Source of the DNA: Arcanobacterium buesumense
Lineage (GTDB): Bacteria > Actinomycetota > Actinomycetes > Actinomycetales > Actinomycetaceae
Direction of reading: 5' to 3'
NCBI RefSeq assembly: GCF_012563545.1
Contig: NZ_CP050804.1
Coordinates: 62,001 to 126,000 of the forward strand
DNA: 64,000 nt
Part shown: piece by piece, positions 18,350 through 27,613 of the stretch
Layout: every line of letters starts with the position of its first letter
How positions within the stretch are numbered: the first letter of the stretch is position 1
Notes under the pieces: model-generated
The model's input: only the letters and a program-made list of their open reading frames with translations
What the model was told of the DNA's origin: nothing
Databases searched by the model: none
Made by a program: the position numbers and the translations under genes

Positions 18350-19284
18350 TATAGATCCTGAGCGAAATTACGTTGTGCGCGTGCAAAATAGCGTTGGGCA
18401 AGAATGCAGAAAACTATACCAATGCCAAGAACGATAAAGTTTCGAGCTAGTAAATCAGCAGGCAGTTGTGCTCCGTTGTCCATTCCAGCTTTCCATGTAC
18501 CAGCTTGAAAAGCTGATACTGCCAATGTTATCGGATTCCAACTATAAATAATTGCGATGGTGCTACTTGCAACGTTAGCGACCATCTCATAAGAGTAAAC
18601 GATCGGGCTTAGCCACATTCCGATGAGCAAGCCAACTTCAACTAGGTATTGAGTATCACGCATGCTGACGTTAACTGCGGATAACCATAATGCGAATGTT
18701 ACCCCCCAAACAAAAAGAACTAGCGATGCTAGGGGGACATAAAGAATGAATTGTGTGATAGATATTCCACGTATAACTAGTGCCCCCACAATAAGTACAG
18801 CCATTTGAGCGCAGAAATTGACAAATGCGGCGCCCGCGCTGGCGAGAGGGAAAATTTCACGAGGGAGGTAAACTTTCTTGATAATTCCTCCGTTTGAAAC
18901 AATCGACTGGGTGCCCATCGCAACAATTTCGTTAAATAGTGCCCATGCAGTTAATCCTGCAAAAACATAAACACCAAAATCTGGTATTCCGCGTTCTGCA
19001 CCTAGGATTTTCCCGATCGCGAAATAGTAGATGAACAGTTGCACTAATGGACGGATTAAAGTCCAAGTGAAACCAAGGAAAGAATCCTTGTATTTCGCTT
19101 TGAGTTCACGACGGATAAGAAGCATGAGTAAGTTCCGATGGTTCCACACGTCGAGCCAAGAGGGGATTAAGCCGTGAATAAAGCTAGAATTTGGCGAAAC
19201 TGTGCGCATCTCTTCATTGGCAAGGCGCGTAAACCTTTGCTGAGCGGACAGGCTCGGGTTTCGGTTGGCGTTATGTTCTTGCAT
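18349..19284 (-). CDS. Polysaccharide ABC exporter permease (Wzm/TagG/RfbD type)
   Basis: A 311-residue ABC-2 type membrane protein with about six membrane segments. Landmarks are the N-terminal LLMLLIRRELKAKYKDSFLG, the segment TWTLIRPLVQLFIYYFAIGK and SMRDTQYLVEVGLLIGMWLSP, all typical of O-antigen and teichoic-acid exporters. It forms the channel with the ATPase encoded directly after it (one-base overlap). About 60 residues at the N-terminus precede the first membrane segment. The start at 19284 is a normal ATG; upstream lies a divergent gene of the same glycan region. Confidence 0.9.
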   Translation of the reverse strand: MQEHNANRNPSLSAQQRFTRLANEEMRTVSPNSSFIHGLIPSWLDVWNHRNLLMLLIRRELKAKYKDSFLGFTWTLIRPLVQLFIYYFAIGKILGAERGIPDFGVYVFAGLTAWALFNEIVAMGTQSIVSNGGIIKKVYLPREIFPLASAGAAFVNFCAQMAVLIVGALVIRGISITQFILYVPLASLVLFVWGVTFALWLSAVNVSMRDTQYLVEVGLLIGMWLSPIVYSYEMVANVASSTIAIIYSWNPITLAVSAFQAGTWKAGMDNGAQLPADLLARNFIVLGIGIVFCILAQRYFARAQRNFAQDL

Positions 19285-19453
19285 TGATATCCAATCGTTT
19301 CAGTATTCTTAAATCTATATTAATGCTCAAGTGGCCAAATGGTAGACATGTGAGATAGACATAGTGAAATTTGAGGTATGTGCTCTGAGTAATCAGGGTA
19401 ATCAAGGTAGCATTGGATATAGGTTATATCTTATTAAATCTAGGGAGATCGTA

Positions 19454-20980
19454 GTGAATTCACTGTTTGTTATTGGTGAAGATCAGAGTTTTTCACCGCA
19501 GTGGTCGACGTATCTGCAAAATGATGCGCGTGTGGAAAAAGCTGTACCTGGGGAGTTTACTAATGTGTTCGACCGCATGTCGTTCCCTGGTGTTGTTGTA
19601 GTAATCCCGTGTGTTTCAGCGATTCCGCACGAGCTGATCTCGACAGTTATGGATAATGGCTTGGAACATGTGCGTAACGGAGAGAATGTCGTTTTTTCTG
19701 GTAGTGGAGAAGAAGGTCAAGCTTTATCTACAGCTGCCGCCGCATACTTTTTTAATGCAGAGGACGTTCATTATATTGGTGGTCTCGATGGTTCGCTTGA
19801 TGCGTTAACGATGGCGATGGATGTGATGTTCCGTCTAAATGCTCGGGGAAATTGTGTAAAGCGTTATTGTTTAGAGGGGTTGGAATCCTCTTTCCCTTCA
19901 GTCTTGACTTACATGAATGTTCTTTCACGGAATCTTGATCCACAGTTACAGGCATATGAACTTGCTCCTCTTATGTTAGGTGTTTTGTCAGGATCGATGG
20001 CTGATATCGATATTTTGGCATTAGATTTGCAAGCATCTCCTGGAGGTGAAAACAATCGCGAACTTAATATTCCTTCTCGTGCGCTGTCTGGGGCGCGGTT
20101 GCTTCGCAGGTGGACCAGAGGGATGAAGCGTACTAAAGCAGCAGGTGATATTAATTTCCCTATGAATCGCATTCCTGGAAAACGCTTGCCCGGACTTACC
20201 GCCTTTATTGATGAAATGTGGATGAGTACTGAGCTTGATCCGGCCTATATTTCGCTTTTGCGTGAATCTTTTGAAGATGTATCCCCGTATATCAATCCAG
20301 ACGTTTTATTTGTTTGTTCACTAAAAAACGAAATGTCGTATAGTCGGATGATGCACGTTACCTCTCTTCTCTCTACTGATGTTTATGTATGGGATACAGA
20401 TGGCAATGCGCTTTTTCTATGTTCTGAGGGGCATCTAACGGAAATCGAAAAACCCCAGAATATTTTTGAACAGATGTCTGTCATTGTTTTTGTTGGGGCC
20501 GCGTTACGTGAGGTCATTGGTGTCCGGAAAACACATGCAATGGTCCTTCTCGATATGACAACTACAGATATCTTGGCTCTTATGCGAGAAGATTACAGAA
20601 GTTTTACCGAAGGTGTGACCGAAACATCTGTACAAACATGGAATGAAACGATCGAGTACGCAGATCGAATTATAGTTTCGTCGACCCAACAACGTGATCT
20701 CTATCTGGGTTATATTGCTGGCCTTAAACGGTTAAATGCAATGGTTTACGACGAAGACCACGCCTACAATTCACTTGTTGCAGTGGAAGACGGAACAACC
20801 CAAATCGTCTCGGCCATCAAACATCCACGAAAATCACTTGATAATGTCGATTCCATCCCGCTCTATAAGAAGACTCCATACGGTATGCTCTCAAAGAGAA
20901 CTGCGCAGGGTGTGGTAAGTGAGTTGGTAAAGAAATCAGGGGACATAGCAGATAGAGCGAAGGGAAGTGACCAGAAATGA
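19454..20980 (+). CDS. Uncharacterised GT-B-like protein in glycan locus
   Basis: A protein of about 508 residues with no clear named family. The best start is GTG at 19454 (VNSLFVIGEDQ) with TAGGGAG about eight bases upstream; an in-frame ATG at 19364 has no ribosome site. No membrane segment or signal peptide is obvious. Near the C-terminus, DRIIVSSTQQRDLYLGYIAGLKRLN lines up with DRFLCASEKQRNFWLGQLAAMGRIN of the next gene's glycosyltransferase, each preceded by an IVF(V/Q)G segment (pattern stated, not a full alignment). It therefore resembles the N-terminal half of a GT-B enzyme but lacks the nucleotide-sugar-binding C-terminal half. It overlaps the next gene by four bases (ATGA), suggesting a partner or scaffold role for that enzyme. 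Confidence 0.6.
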   Translation: MNSLFVIGEDQSFSPQWSTYLQNDARVEKAVPGEFTNVFDRMSFPGVVVVIPCVSAIPHELISTVMDNGLEHVRNGENVVFSGSGEEGQALSTAAAAYFFNAEDVHYIGGLDGSLDALTMAMDVMFRLNARGNCVKRYCLEGLESSFPSVLTYMNVLSRNLDPQLQAYELAPLMLGVLSGSMADIDILALDLQASPGGENNRELNIPSRALSGARLLRRWTRGMKRTKAAGDINFPMNRIPGKRLPGLTAFIDEMWMSTELDPAYISLLRESFEDVSPYINPDVLFVCSLKNEMSYSRMMHVTSLLSTDVYVWDTDGNALFLCSEGHLTEIEKPQNIFEQMSVIVFVGAALREVIGVRKTHAMVLLDMTTTDILALMREDYRSFTEGVTETSVQTWNETIEYADRIIVSSTQQRDLYLGYIAGLKRLNAMVYDEDHAYNSLVAVEDGTTQIVSAIKHPRKSLDNVDSIPLYKKTPYGMLSKRTAQGVVSELVKKSGDIADRAKGSDQK

Positions 20981-23418
20981 CAAAAGTTTCAGTAATCCTT
21001 GTCAATTATCGCGGCGCCCAAGACACGATCGATGCGGTGAAGTACCTACGTCAAACGTCCTGGCCACAAGATCAACTCGAAATTGTCATCGTCGAGAATA
21101 ATTCTGGAGATAATTCTCTAGAGAAGTTACATGCAGAGCTCCCAAATGAAGTCATTGTTGATGCTGGGGCGAACCTAGGATTTGCAGGAGGGTGTAACTT
21201 AGGAGTGGCATCCTCGACCGGCGACGTTGTTGCTTTTCTGAACAATGATGCTCGGCCTGACGAAAACTGGATTGCGGCAGCAGTCGAACGCATTGAAGCT
21301 GATCCGAAGATCGGTTGTGTAGCGTCCAAGGTCTTAAACTGGGAAGGCGATAAGATCGACTATATTGACGGCTCGCTAACGTGGTTTGGAATGGGCTACA
21401 AGCGTGAAGCTGGCTGGGATTATACAGGTCAAGGAAGTATCGAAAAAAACGTGCTCTTCGCAACGGGAGCAGCTATGTTCGTGCCGCGTCACGTATATGA
21501 AAAGCTGGGTGGCTTCGATGAAAAGTTCTTCATGTTCTATGAGGATGTTGATTTTGGGTGGCGTGTAACCCTTGCGGGATACGACGTGCGTTATGTCCCA
21601 ACATCGATTGCCTATCATCGCCATCATGTTTCGATGAATAAGTTTGGTAATTATCGTGAGCTTTATTTGCTTGAGCGAAATGCGTTGGCATGTATTTATA
21701 AAAATCTTGGACCAGAGCTTCTGCGTACCGTATTCGCTCCCGCAATAGCCCTCGCAAATGAGCGTGGTGCATCGCGTGGTGAAAAAGAAATAGGTGTCGC
21801 TAATGCGGATGCGTACGAAGGTACGCAAATTAAGAAAACTGCAGTTACTGGAGCTTACGCGGTTGCTTGGTTTAATCAAAATTTAGAATATTTCGCTGAG
21901 AAGCGAAAGGAAATTCAAGCAAATCGAGTGCGCAATGACGAAGAAATACTACCATTGATGCGGGTCGCGCTTGAACCACTTGAGCCGTATTCAGCTTACC
22001 TCAATGCCCATAAGCAGTTAGTTGAAAAATTTGCTATTGAGGATAAATTCTTCCATCCTTCGCGTATTTTGGTTGTTACTGGAGATATGCTATCGAAGAA
22101 AATGGCTGGGCCAGCTATCCGTGCCTGGGAAATGGCAAAAAGGTTAAGCGAAAAACATCAAGTTAAACTGTGCTCCACTATGGGTGTCGCTGGTGTTGAG
22201 TCAGTTGATTTTGATATTCATCTTGGACACGATAAAGAGCTACATGCCCTTGTTGAGTGGGCTGATATTGTTATTTTTCAGGGGTTCTTACTTGAAGTGG
22301 CGCCATGGATTATTGATACTGACAAAATATTAATTACTGATATTTATGATCCGATGCACCTGGAGCAACTCGAGCAGGCGAAAGACCAAGGGCCGAAGGG
22401 ACGAGACGATACTCTATTGGCCAGTACTAATGCGTTGAACCGACAGATTGTCCGAGGCGATAGGTTCTTGTGTGCATCAGAGAAGCAACGGAACTTCTGG
22501 CTCGGTCAATTAGCTGCTATGGGCCGGATCAATCGTAATTTTATAGGCGCCGGTAATGGTCCTGAGTCTGTTATTGATATTGTGCCGTTTGGTTTGGATG
22601 AAGTACGTCCAGTACAGGATTATCACGCGATCAAGGGCAAGGTTCCGGGAATTTCCCTCGATGATAAAGTAATTTTATGGGGTGGTGGAGTCTATAATTG
22701 GTTTGATCCGCTTACACTGATTCGGGCTGTGAACATTTTGATACAAAAGCACGATAATGTTCGAATGTATTTCCTTGGGGTGAAGCATCCTAATCCGGCA
22801 GTGCCTAAAATGAAGATGACTCAGCAAGCAATGGATCTTGCTGATGAGCTTGGTCTGACTGGAAAATATGTTTTCTTTAACCATGATTGGGTGGATTATG
22901 ACTCCCGCCATAATTACCTGTTAGATGCAGACTGTGGAGTTTCCACCCACTTTGAACATATCGAAACCCAATACTCGTTCCGTACTCGTATTTTGGATTA
23001 TTTATGGGCTGGTTTGCCGATTGTAGCCACTGAAGGAGATTCATTCGGCAATGCTTTGGTTTCAGAGAATATCGGAATTTCGGTTCCACCAGAAGACGTT
23101 GATGCTCTGGCTGTTGCATTAGAGAGAGTCCTATTTGAGCCGGGTTTAGCAGAAGAGTTTAAGAAAAATATCGCTCGTTATTCAGTTCGATTCGAGTGGC
23201 GAAATGCACTTAAACCATTGCTTGATTTTGTGGACCATGCTCACCGTGCAGATGACCGTAAGACTGTCGAGAGTGATACTATCCGTGCCGATTTGCAGTT
23301 TGTGAAAGTGCCGTTTAATTTATCTCGCGATGCGAAACTTGTAGTTGAACACCTTAAAGCTGGTGGTCCAAAGTTATTAGCCGATAAAGTCCGTTCCCGA
23401 CTGCGTAAGCTCTTTTAG
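20977..23418 (+). CDS. Bifunctional glycosyltransferase, GT2 fused to GT4
   Basis: An 813-residue fusion. Residues 1 to about 270 form a family 2 GT-A domain (SVILVNYRGAQDT, NNSGDNSLEKL, FLNNDARPDENW, FMFYEDVDFGWR) like rhamnosyltransferases. Residues from about 350 form a GT-B family 4 domain beginning LVVTGDMLSKKMAGPAIRAW, with the C-terminal half KVILWGGGVYNWFDPLTL and YSFRTRILDYLWAGLPIV. It could add two successive sugars to a surface glycan at the cytoplasmic membrane face. It is coupled to the preceding GT-B-like gene (ATGA overlap) and followed 29 bases later by a DUF2142 membrane protein gene. Donor sugars cannot be assigned. Confidence 0.85.
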   Translation: MTKVSVILVNYRGAQDTIDAVKYLRQTSWPQDQLEIVIVENNSGDNSLEKLHAELPNEVIVDAGANLGFAGGCNLGVASSTGDVVAFLNNDARPDENWIAAAVERIEADPKIGCVASKVLNWEGDKIDYIDGSLTWFGMGYKREAGWDYTGQGSIEKNVLFATGAAMFVPRHVYEKLGGFDEKFFMFYEDVDFGWRVTLAGYDVRYVPTSIAYHRHHVSMNKFGNYRELYLLERNALACIYKNLGPELLRTVFAPAIALANERGASRGEKEIGVANADAYEGTQIKKTAVTGAYAVAWFNQNLEYFAEKRKEIQANRVRNDEEILPLMRVALEPLEPYSAYLNAHKQLVEKFAIEDKFFHPSRILVVTGDMLSKKMAGPAIRAWEMAKRLSEKHQVKLCSTMGVAGVESVDFDIHLGHDKELHALVEWADIVIFQGFLLEVAPWIIDTDKILITDIYDPMHLEQLEQAKDQGPKGRDDTLLASTNALNRQIVRGDRFLCASEKQRNFWLGQLAAMGRINRNFIGAGNGPESVIDIVPFGLDEVRPVQDYHAIKGKVPGISLDDKVILWGGGVYNWFDPLTLIRAVNILIQKHDNVRMYFLGVKHPNPAVPKMKMTQQAMDLADELGLTGKYVFFNHDWVDYDSRHNYLLDADCGVSTHFEHIETQYSFRTRILDYLWAGLPIVATEGDSFGNALVSENIGISVPPEDVDALAVALERVLFEPGLAEEFKKNIARYSVRFEWRNALKPLLDFVDHAHRADDRKTVESDTIRADLQFVKVPFNLSRDAKLVVEHLKAGGPKLLADKVRSRLRKLF

Positions 23419-23447
23419 CAGTCTGATATCTTGAGGAAATTCTGAAA

Positions 23448-25025
23448 ATGCGTGAGAATAAACTTCGCCAACTTTGCTCGCGGTTAGATATACGTTCAGT
23501 TGGCTTAGTCATCGTAACAATGATTGCCTTCTTTGGAGCTGGCTTGGGTTGGGCAGTAGCTTCCCCGATCGGTGGCTCTCCTGATGACGATTTCCATATG
23601 GGGTCGATTTGGTGCCCAAGGCCTATTGGTCAATCGTGCGCGGTCAAGATGATCGATGGTGTTGAGAAGGTTCGAGTTCCAGTCCCTGTCGCTGCTGGAG
23701 CTGCATGCCACGCGTTCAAATCGGATAGTTCAGCTGCAGACTGTAATGTTGATATTTCCACCAACGAGTTGATGTGGAGCCACCGCTATGACAATGGTGA
23801 CTATCCGACTGGTTACTATGCTTTTCAGCACCTTTTTGTTCAGGAGGATGTAGGCAAGTCTATTATTCTTATGCGTACGATTAATCTAGCTATCGCAGTT
23901 TTGTTAATGGGACTAATCGGCGTTTTTATTAGATCTGATCAACGTGCGGCGTTCTTGCTTCCAATGATGGTTTGTTGGGTTCCTATGGGGCAATATTTTA
24001 TCGCATCAATAAATCCCAGTTCTTGGGCAATAGTAGGGCTTTATGGATTTGCGACAGCCATGTTTGGGGCGGCAACTGCTAAAGACTGGCGCCGCTGGGT
24101 TCTTTTAGGACTCGGTATTTTTTCTGCAGTTTTATGTTTGTCGTCTCGGAGAGACGTATCTTTTTATCTCTTTGTTGTCGCAGTTGCCTTCGTATTTGCC
24201 ATCAAGTGGAATAAGAAGAATATTGTGCCTGCTGTAGTGACTGCTTTTATAGGGTTTGTAGGCGCATATTCGATAACCTTAGGTGGGCAGGCTAAGCATG
24301 TGACAGCCGGATTCGAGGCTGAGGGAAACCTGTTGCGAACTGCTGTTCACACGATTCTTGATTTCCCACGATATATCGCTGGGATGTTTGGTGTTACCTA
24401 CGGCCCTGGTTGGTTCGATACGCCTTTAGACGGGCCGGTAACATACACTGCCCTCTTTGTTTTCTCGGGTGCATTAATGGCAGGACTGCGTTCTGGAACA
24501 TGGCGTAAATGGCTGTCTGCGACAGTTATTCTCGGTGCCATGGGAGGAATACCTTTAGTCTTTATTCTTAAGGGAACATTTATTGGTTTTGGTGACTATC
24601 AACCTAGATATATGATTCCACTACTTGGTGTCTTGCTTTTCTTGCTTTTCGTTGTGGGAGCACAGCAAAAACGTATATTCGATCTACCACAGTTGATAAT
24701 TGTAGGTGTGGCTGTTTCTGTTATTAACAGTATTGCTCTGCATATCGTCATGCAACGCTATATTTCAGGGTTCAAACCTCCTCATCTGTTTAACCTGAAT
24801 AACAACATGGAGTGGTGGTGGAATATTGCAATTGCTCCGATGACTGTGTGGGTTTTAGCTTCAGTGTCTTTTGCGATTGGGGTAATGGTGGGTGTTGTGT
24901 TTATCCATCGCAATTCGTTTAATAGTGACGAGGTGCAGAAAGCTCTGATAATCGAGAGTGATAAAAGCATGAGCTATGGAGATATAACAGGATCTACAAC
25001 AGCTCCGCAACGTGTTCTTATGTAA
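23448..25025 (+). CDS. DUF2142 family polytopic membrane protein
   Basis: A 525-residue membrane protein with about ten hydrophobic segments. The extracytoplasmic start of the mature part, GGSPDDDFHMGSIWCP, and SHRYDNGDYPTGYYAFQHLF match the DUF2142 family, a GT-C-like group found in polysaccharide loci. These resemble lipid-linked sugar transferases that act outside the membrane, with an Asp pair near the first loop, although activity has rarely been shown. It ends the three-gene + strand run begun at 19454. A small hairpin (AAACGC...GCGTTT then T) overlaps its stop. Confidence 0.78.
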   Translation: MRENKLRQLCSRLDIRSVGLVIVTMIAFFGAGLGWAVASPIGGSPDDDFHMGSIWCPRPIGQSCAVKMIDGVEKVRVPVPVAAGAACHAFKSDSSAADCNVDISTNELMWSHRYDNGDYPTGYYAFQHLFVQEDVGKSIILMRTINLAIAVLLMGLIGVFIRSDQRAAFLLPMMVCWVPMGQYFIASINPSSWAIVGLYGFATAMFGAATAKDWRRWVLLGLGIFSAVLCLSSRRDVSFYLFVVAVAFVFAIKWNKKNIVPAVVTAFIGFVGAYSITLGGQAKHVTAGFEAEGNLLRTAVHTILDFPRYIAGMFGVTYGPGWFDTPLDGPVTYTALFVFSGALMAGLRSGTWRKWLSATVILGAMGGIPLVFILKGTFIGFGDYQPRYMIPLLGVLLFLLFVVGAQQKRIFDLPQLIIVGVAVSVINSIALHIVMQRYISGFKPPHLFNLNNNMEWWWNIAIAPMTVWVLASVSFAIGVMVGVVFIHRNSFNSDEVQKALIIESDKSMSYGDITGSTTAPQRVLM

Positions 25026-25045
25026 ACGCGAAAGAAGCGTTTTAT
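25024..25045. terminator. Small hairpin between convergent genes
   Basis: AAACGC and GCGTTT pair around a short loop and are followed by TTATCT, right at the stop of the DUF2142 gene and before the end of the flippase gene on the other strand. Confidence 0.5.
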
Positions 25046-26296
25046 CTACTCTTCAGTGATAGCATCTTGAGGAAGCTTGCGATAGCTATACGCGAACACT
25101 ATAACCATAACTATTAGGGCGCTTGAATACGATGCAGTGCCAACCCAACTTGGTCCATTGATTCCAAACATGCTTATGAACCATTGGGAAAGTGTAACGG
25201 TTAAAACTGCAGCGACTGCATTCCCAATGAATGCTCCCTTGTAGTTCCTTACAGTAATCAGCAGATCGTTCATAAACCATACAAAGGCAGTAATTAACGT
25301 AAATAATATGGCTGGTTGCAGGATGTAAGTATGCTGGCTAATGTCATTGCCAAATAAGATCGCTAAGAGCCAGTCGCCAAACACTAGCAAAAGAAGGGAT
25401 AGTATTCCAGTAATGAGGAGGATAAATCCGGTTGTTTTTTTGATGAGTTTCAAGGCGGAGCGCTTGTCTGAATTTAACCGCTTGGCCAGCTCTCGAAGCA
25501 GTGGGCTGTAGACGTATGTGGCGCCCATTTGAACGATGAGTACTGGAGACGCTACAGAAGCATAAATTCCTAACGCATCGGTACCTAAGGAAATCTCCAG
25601 TTGTTGCCGGGGAATAGTCAGGACAGCGGTGCTCAGCACCTGTGAAATAACAAGCGGAGTTAGTGTAAAGAGTAGTTTTAGCGAGGGCAGGATATCAATA
25701 ATAGGTGTAATGCCCTCGAACTTTGCCGCTTGAGGCGCATCATAGAAAGCTCCTACCAAGATTTCTGAGGCGGTCATAGCAATGATTGCCCAGATCAATG
25801 AATTTGTCGTCCATAGCGCCACACTAAATGATGCCAAATTTGTTATCCCTTGTAGGATATAGGAAATTCCAGAAATGTCCATGCGATAGTTGCGCCAATC
25901 AATTGCATGAAATACCTCAATAAAGTTGACTGTCAGAGAATAAATGAGGTACAAGAGGACTGGGATGAGGCTGGCAAAAGACGAGGTAATAATGGCGTAG
26001 AGACTACCAACCACAAATGCAAAGAGCGATGTGAGCACACGTAAGCCAACGTAATGATGAGATGAGCGTTCATTTTTTACGTCGGTGATTTGTAATGTGC
26101 GAAGGCGATAATCAGCAAACGGAAGGATGAGGTTAGATATTGACATGGAGATAGCTAAACTACCTGCAACATCAAATCCGGTTGAAAGTCGAACAGCAGC
26201 AATTGTTATAACGTAATTGCATATTAGTCGAATCATGGATCCAACCGAGTTCCATAGCATATTACTTTTAAGTGTTAGCTGTTTTTTAGTGCTCAT
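25046..26296 (-). CDS. Polysaccharide flippase-like membrane protein (Wzx/MATE superfamily)
   Basis: A membrane protein of about 416 residues with 12 predicted membrane segments and no soluble domain. The start ATG at 26296 (MSTKKQLTLKSNMLWNS) has GAGG five bases upstream; the longer frame from 26356 lacks a ribosome site. N-terminal KSNMLWNSVGSMIRLICNYV and the general helix pattern fit oligosaccharide flippases of the MVF/MATE superfamily, which move lipid-linked repeat units across the membrane. The region also has an ABC exporter, so either two different glycans are made or the flippase serves a side-chain or precursor. Assignment is by topology and context; sequence conservation in this family is low. 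Confidence 0.75.
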   Translation of the reverse strand: MSTKKQLTLKSNMLWNSVGSMIRLICNYVITIAAVRLSTGFDVAGSLAISMSISNLILPFADYRLRTLQITDVKNERSSHHYVGLRVLTSLFAFVVGSLYAIITSSFASLIPVLLYLIYSLTVNFIEVFHAIDWRNYRMDISGISYILQGITNLASFSVALWTTNSLIWAIIAMTASEILVGAFYDAPQAAKFEGITPIIDILPSLKLLFTLTPLVISQVLSTAVLTIPRQQLEISLGTDALGIYASVASPVLIVQMGATYVYSPLLRELAKRLNSDKRSALKLIKKTTGFILLITGILSLLLLVFGDWLLAILFGNDISQHTYILQPAILFTLITAFVWFMNDLLITVRNYKGAFIGNAVAAVLTVTLSQWFISMFGINGPSWVGTASYSSALIVMVIVFAYSYRKLPQDAITEE

Positions 26297-26473
26297 ATGC
26301 ACCTCATATATCCTAGTATCTTCTCTATACCATCTTAGTGGTAGGGAGTTAAACACTGAATACTATAACATTAGGAGTATGTATAGGAGATTTTCGTGGA
26401 CGCCTCTTCCGAAGTGACGTTCTTGATACCATGAATTTAGGTTATTGATATATTTTTGTAGGGAGATTCATTG

Positions 26474-27610
26474 GTGATTCGAATTTGTCATGTTATCGGC
26501 GCAATGGAACGAGCGGGGGCAGAAACATTTTTAATGAATCTGTATAGGTCGATTGATCGGTCTAAAGTGCAGTTTGATTTTCTAGTGCACACTGATCGTG
26601 AGGCGGCATATGATGCTGAAATTCTAAAGCTAGGAGGGCGAATCTTCCGGGCGCCGGCTATTACCCCAACGTCGTTAGCTCGTCTATATCCATTTTATAA
26701 AAAGTTCTTTGCTGACCATCCAGAAATGATAGTTGTTCATGGACATATTGGATCGGTTGCTGCATTATATTTGAGAGCTGCCCATAAAGCCGGACGGTAT
26801 GCCATTGCACATTCGCATGCTCAGAACTATCCCTTAGATTTTTCGCAAGCTCTTTTCCGAATACTCGCATTTCCTACCAGGTTTGTGGCTGACTATTATT
26901 TGGGTGCGTCCTTTGAAGCTGGTCTTGATCGTTTCGGTGAAAAAATCGTGAATTCTCCACGATTTAAAATCATCTTCAACGGTGTTTCTGTACAGCTATA
27001 TGCATATAGTGAAGAAAAACGTCGAAAGTTGAGGAAAGAATTAGAGATCAGCTCTGATGAACAGGTTTTGATCCATGTTGCTCGTTTCGATCCAGTGAAG
27101 AATCAGACGTTTTTGATCGATGTATTCAATGAATATTATAAATTAAACCCTCAAAGTCGGTTGTTAATGGTTGGAGGTGGTGGTTCGGAAGGGCCAACGT
27201 TACGTAATAAAATTGAGAATTATCAATTGACTGATGTAGTTAAGTTTCTTGGAATTCGTTCCGATGTTAATGATCTTCTCCAAGCTGGCGATGTATTTAT
27301 TATGACTTCTTTTTCAGAGGGTATGCCAGTGGCGATATCGGAGGCTCAAACAGCTGGTCTTCCATGTATTGTCACAACGGGTTTTCCAGAGGCGGCAAAC
27401 TGGAGCGGAGAAGTTCGCTTTGTTGATCTCAATGCAGGTATTGCGGCGTGGGTAGTTGCTATAAAGAATGCGTTCCAGCGCTCCATGGATCCACATTACA
27501 TGCGCAGTGCGGGAGTGGAACGAGCTCAAGAAAACGGATTCGATATTACTACTACTGCCCGCTGGTTTGAAGACTTCTATATTGTAGAGGCATCGAAGCG
27601 AATCGGTTAG
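26474..27610 (+). CDS. Family 4 glycosyltransferase
   Basis: A GT-B enzyme of about 378 residues. It begins IRICHVIGAMERAGAETFLM, with the GGAE-like loop for acceptor and donor contacts, and has the GT4 C-terminal donor-binding half LIHVARFDPVKNQTFLIDVF, LLMVGGGGSEGPTL and FIMTSFSEGMPVAISEAQTAGLP (the EX7E region). TTG at 26471 and GTG at 26474 are both possible starts; GTG lies eight bases from GGGAG and is preferred. It is monocistronic, between the divergent flippase gene and the convergent licD gene. The acceptor is unknown but should belong to the surface glycan. Confidence 0.85.
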   Translation: MIRICHVIGAMERAGAETFLMNLYRSIDRSKVQFDFLVHTDREAAYDAEILKLGGRIFRAPAITPTSLARLYPFYKKFFADHPEMIVVHGHIGSVAALYLRAAHKAGRYAIAHSHAQNYPLDFSQALFRILAFPTRFVADYYLGASFEAGLDRFGEKIVNSPRFKIIFNGVSVQLYAYSEEKRRKLRKELEISSDEQVLIHVARFDPVKNQTFLIDVFNEYYKLNPQSRLLMVGGGGSEGPTLRNKIENYQLTDVVKFLGIRSDVNDLLQAGDVFIMTSFSEGMPVAISEAQTAGLPCIVTTGFPEAANWSGEVRFVDLNAGIAAWVVAIKNAFQRSMDPHYMRSAGVERAQENGFDITTTARWFEDFYIVEASKRIG

Positions 27611-27613
27611 ATT

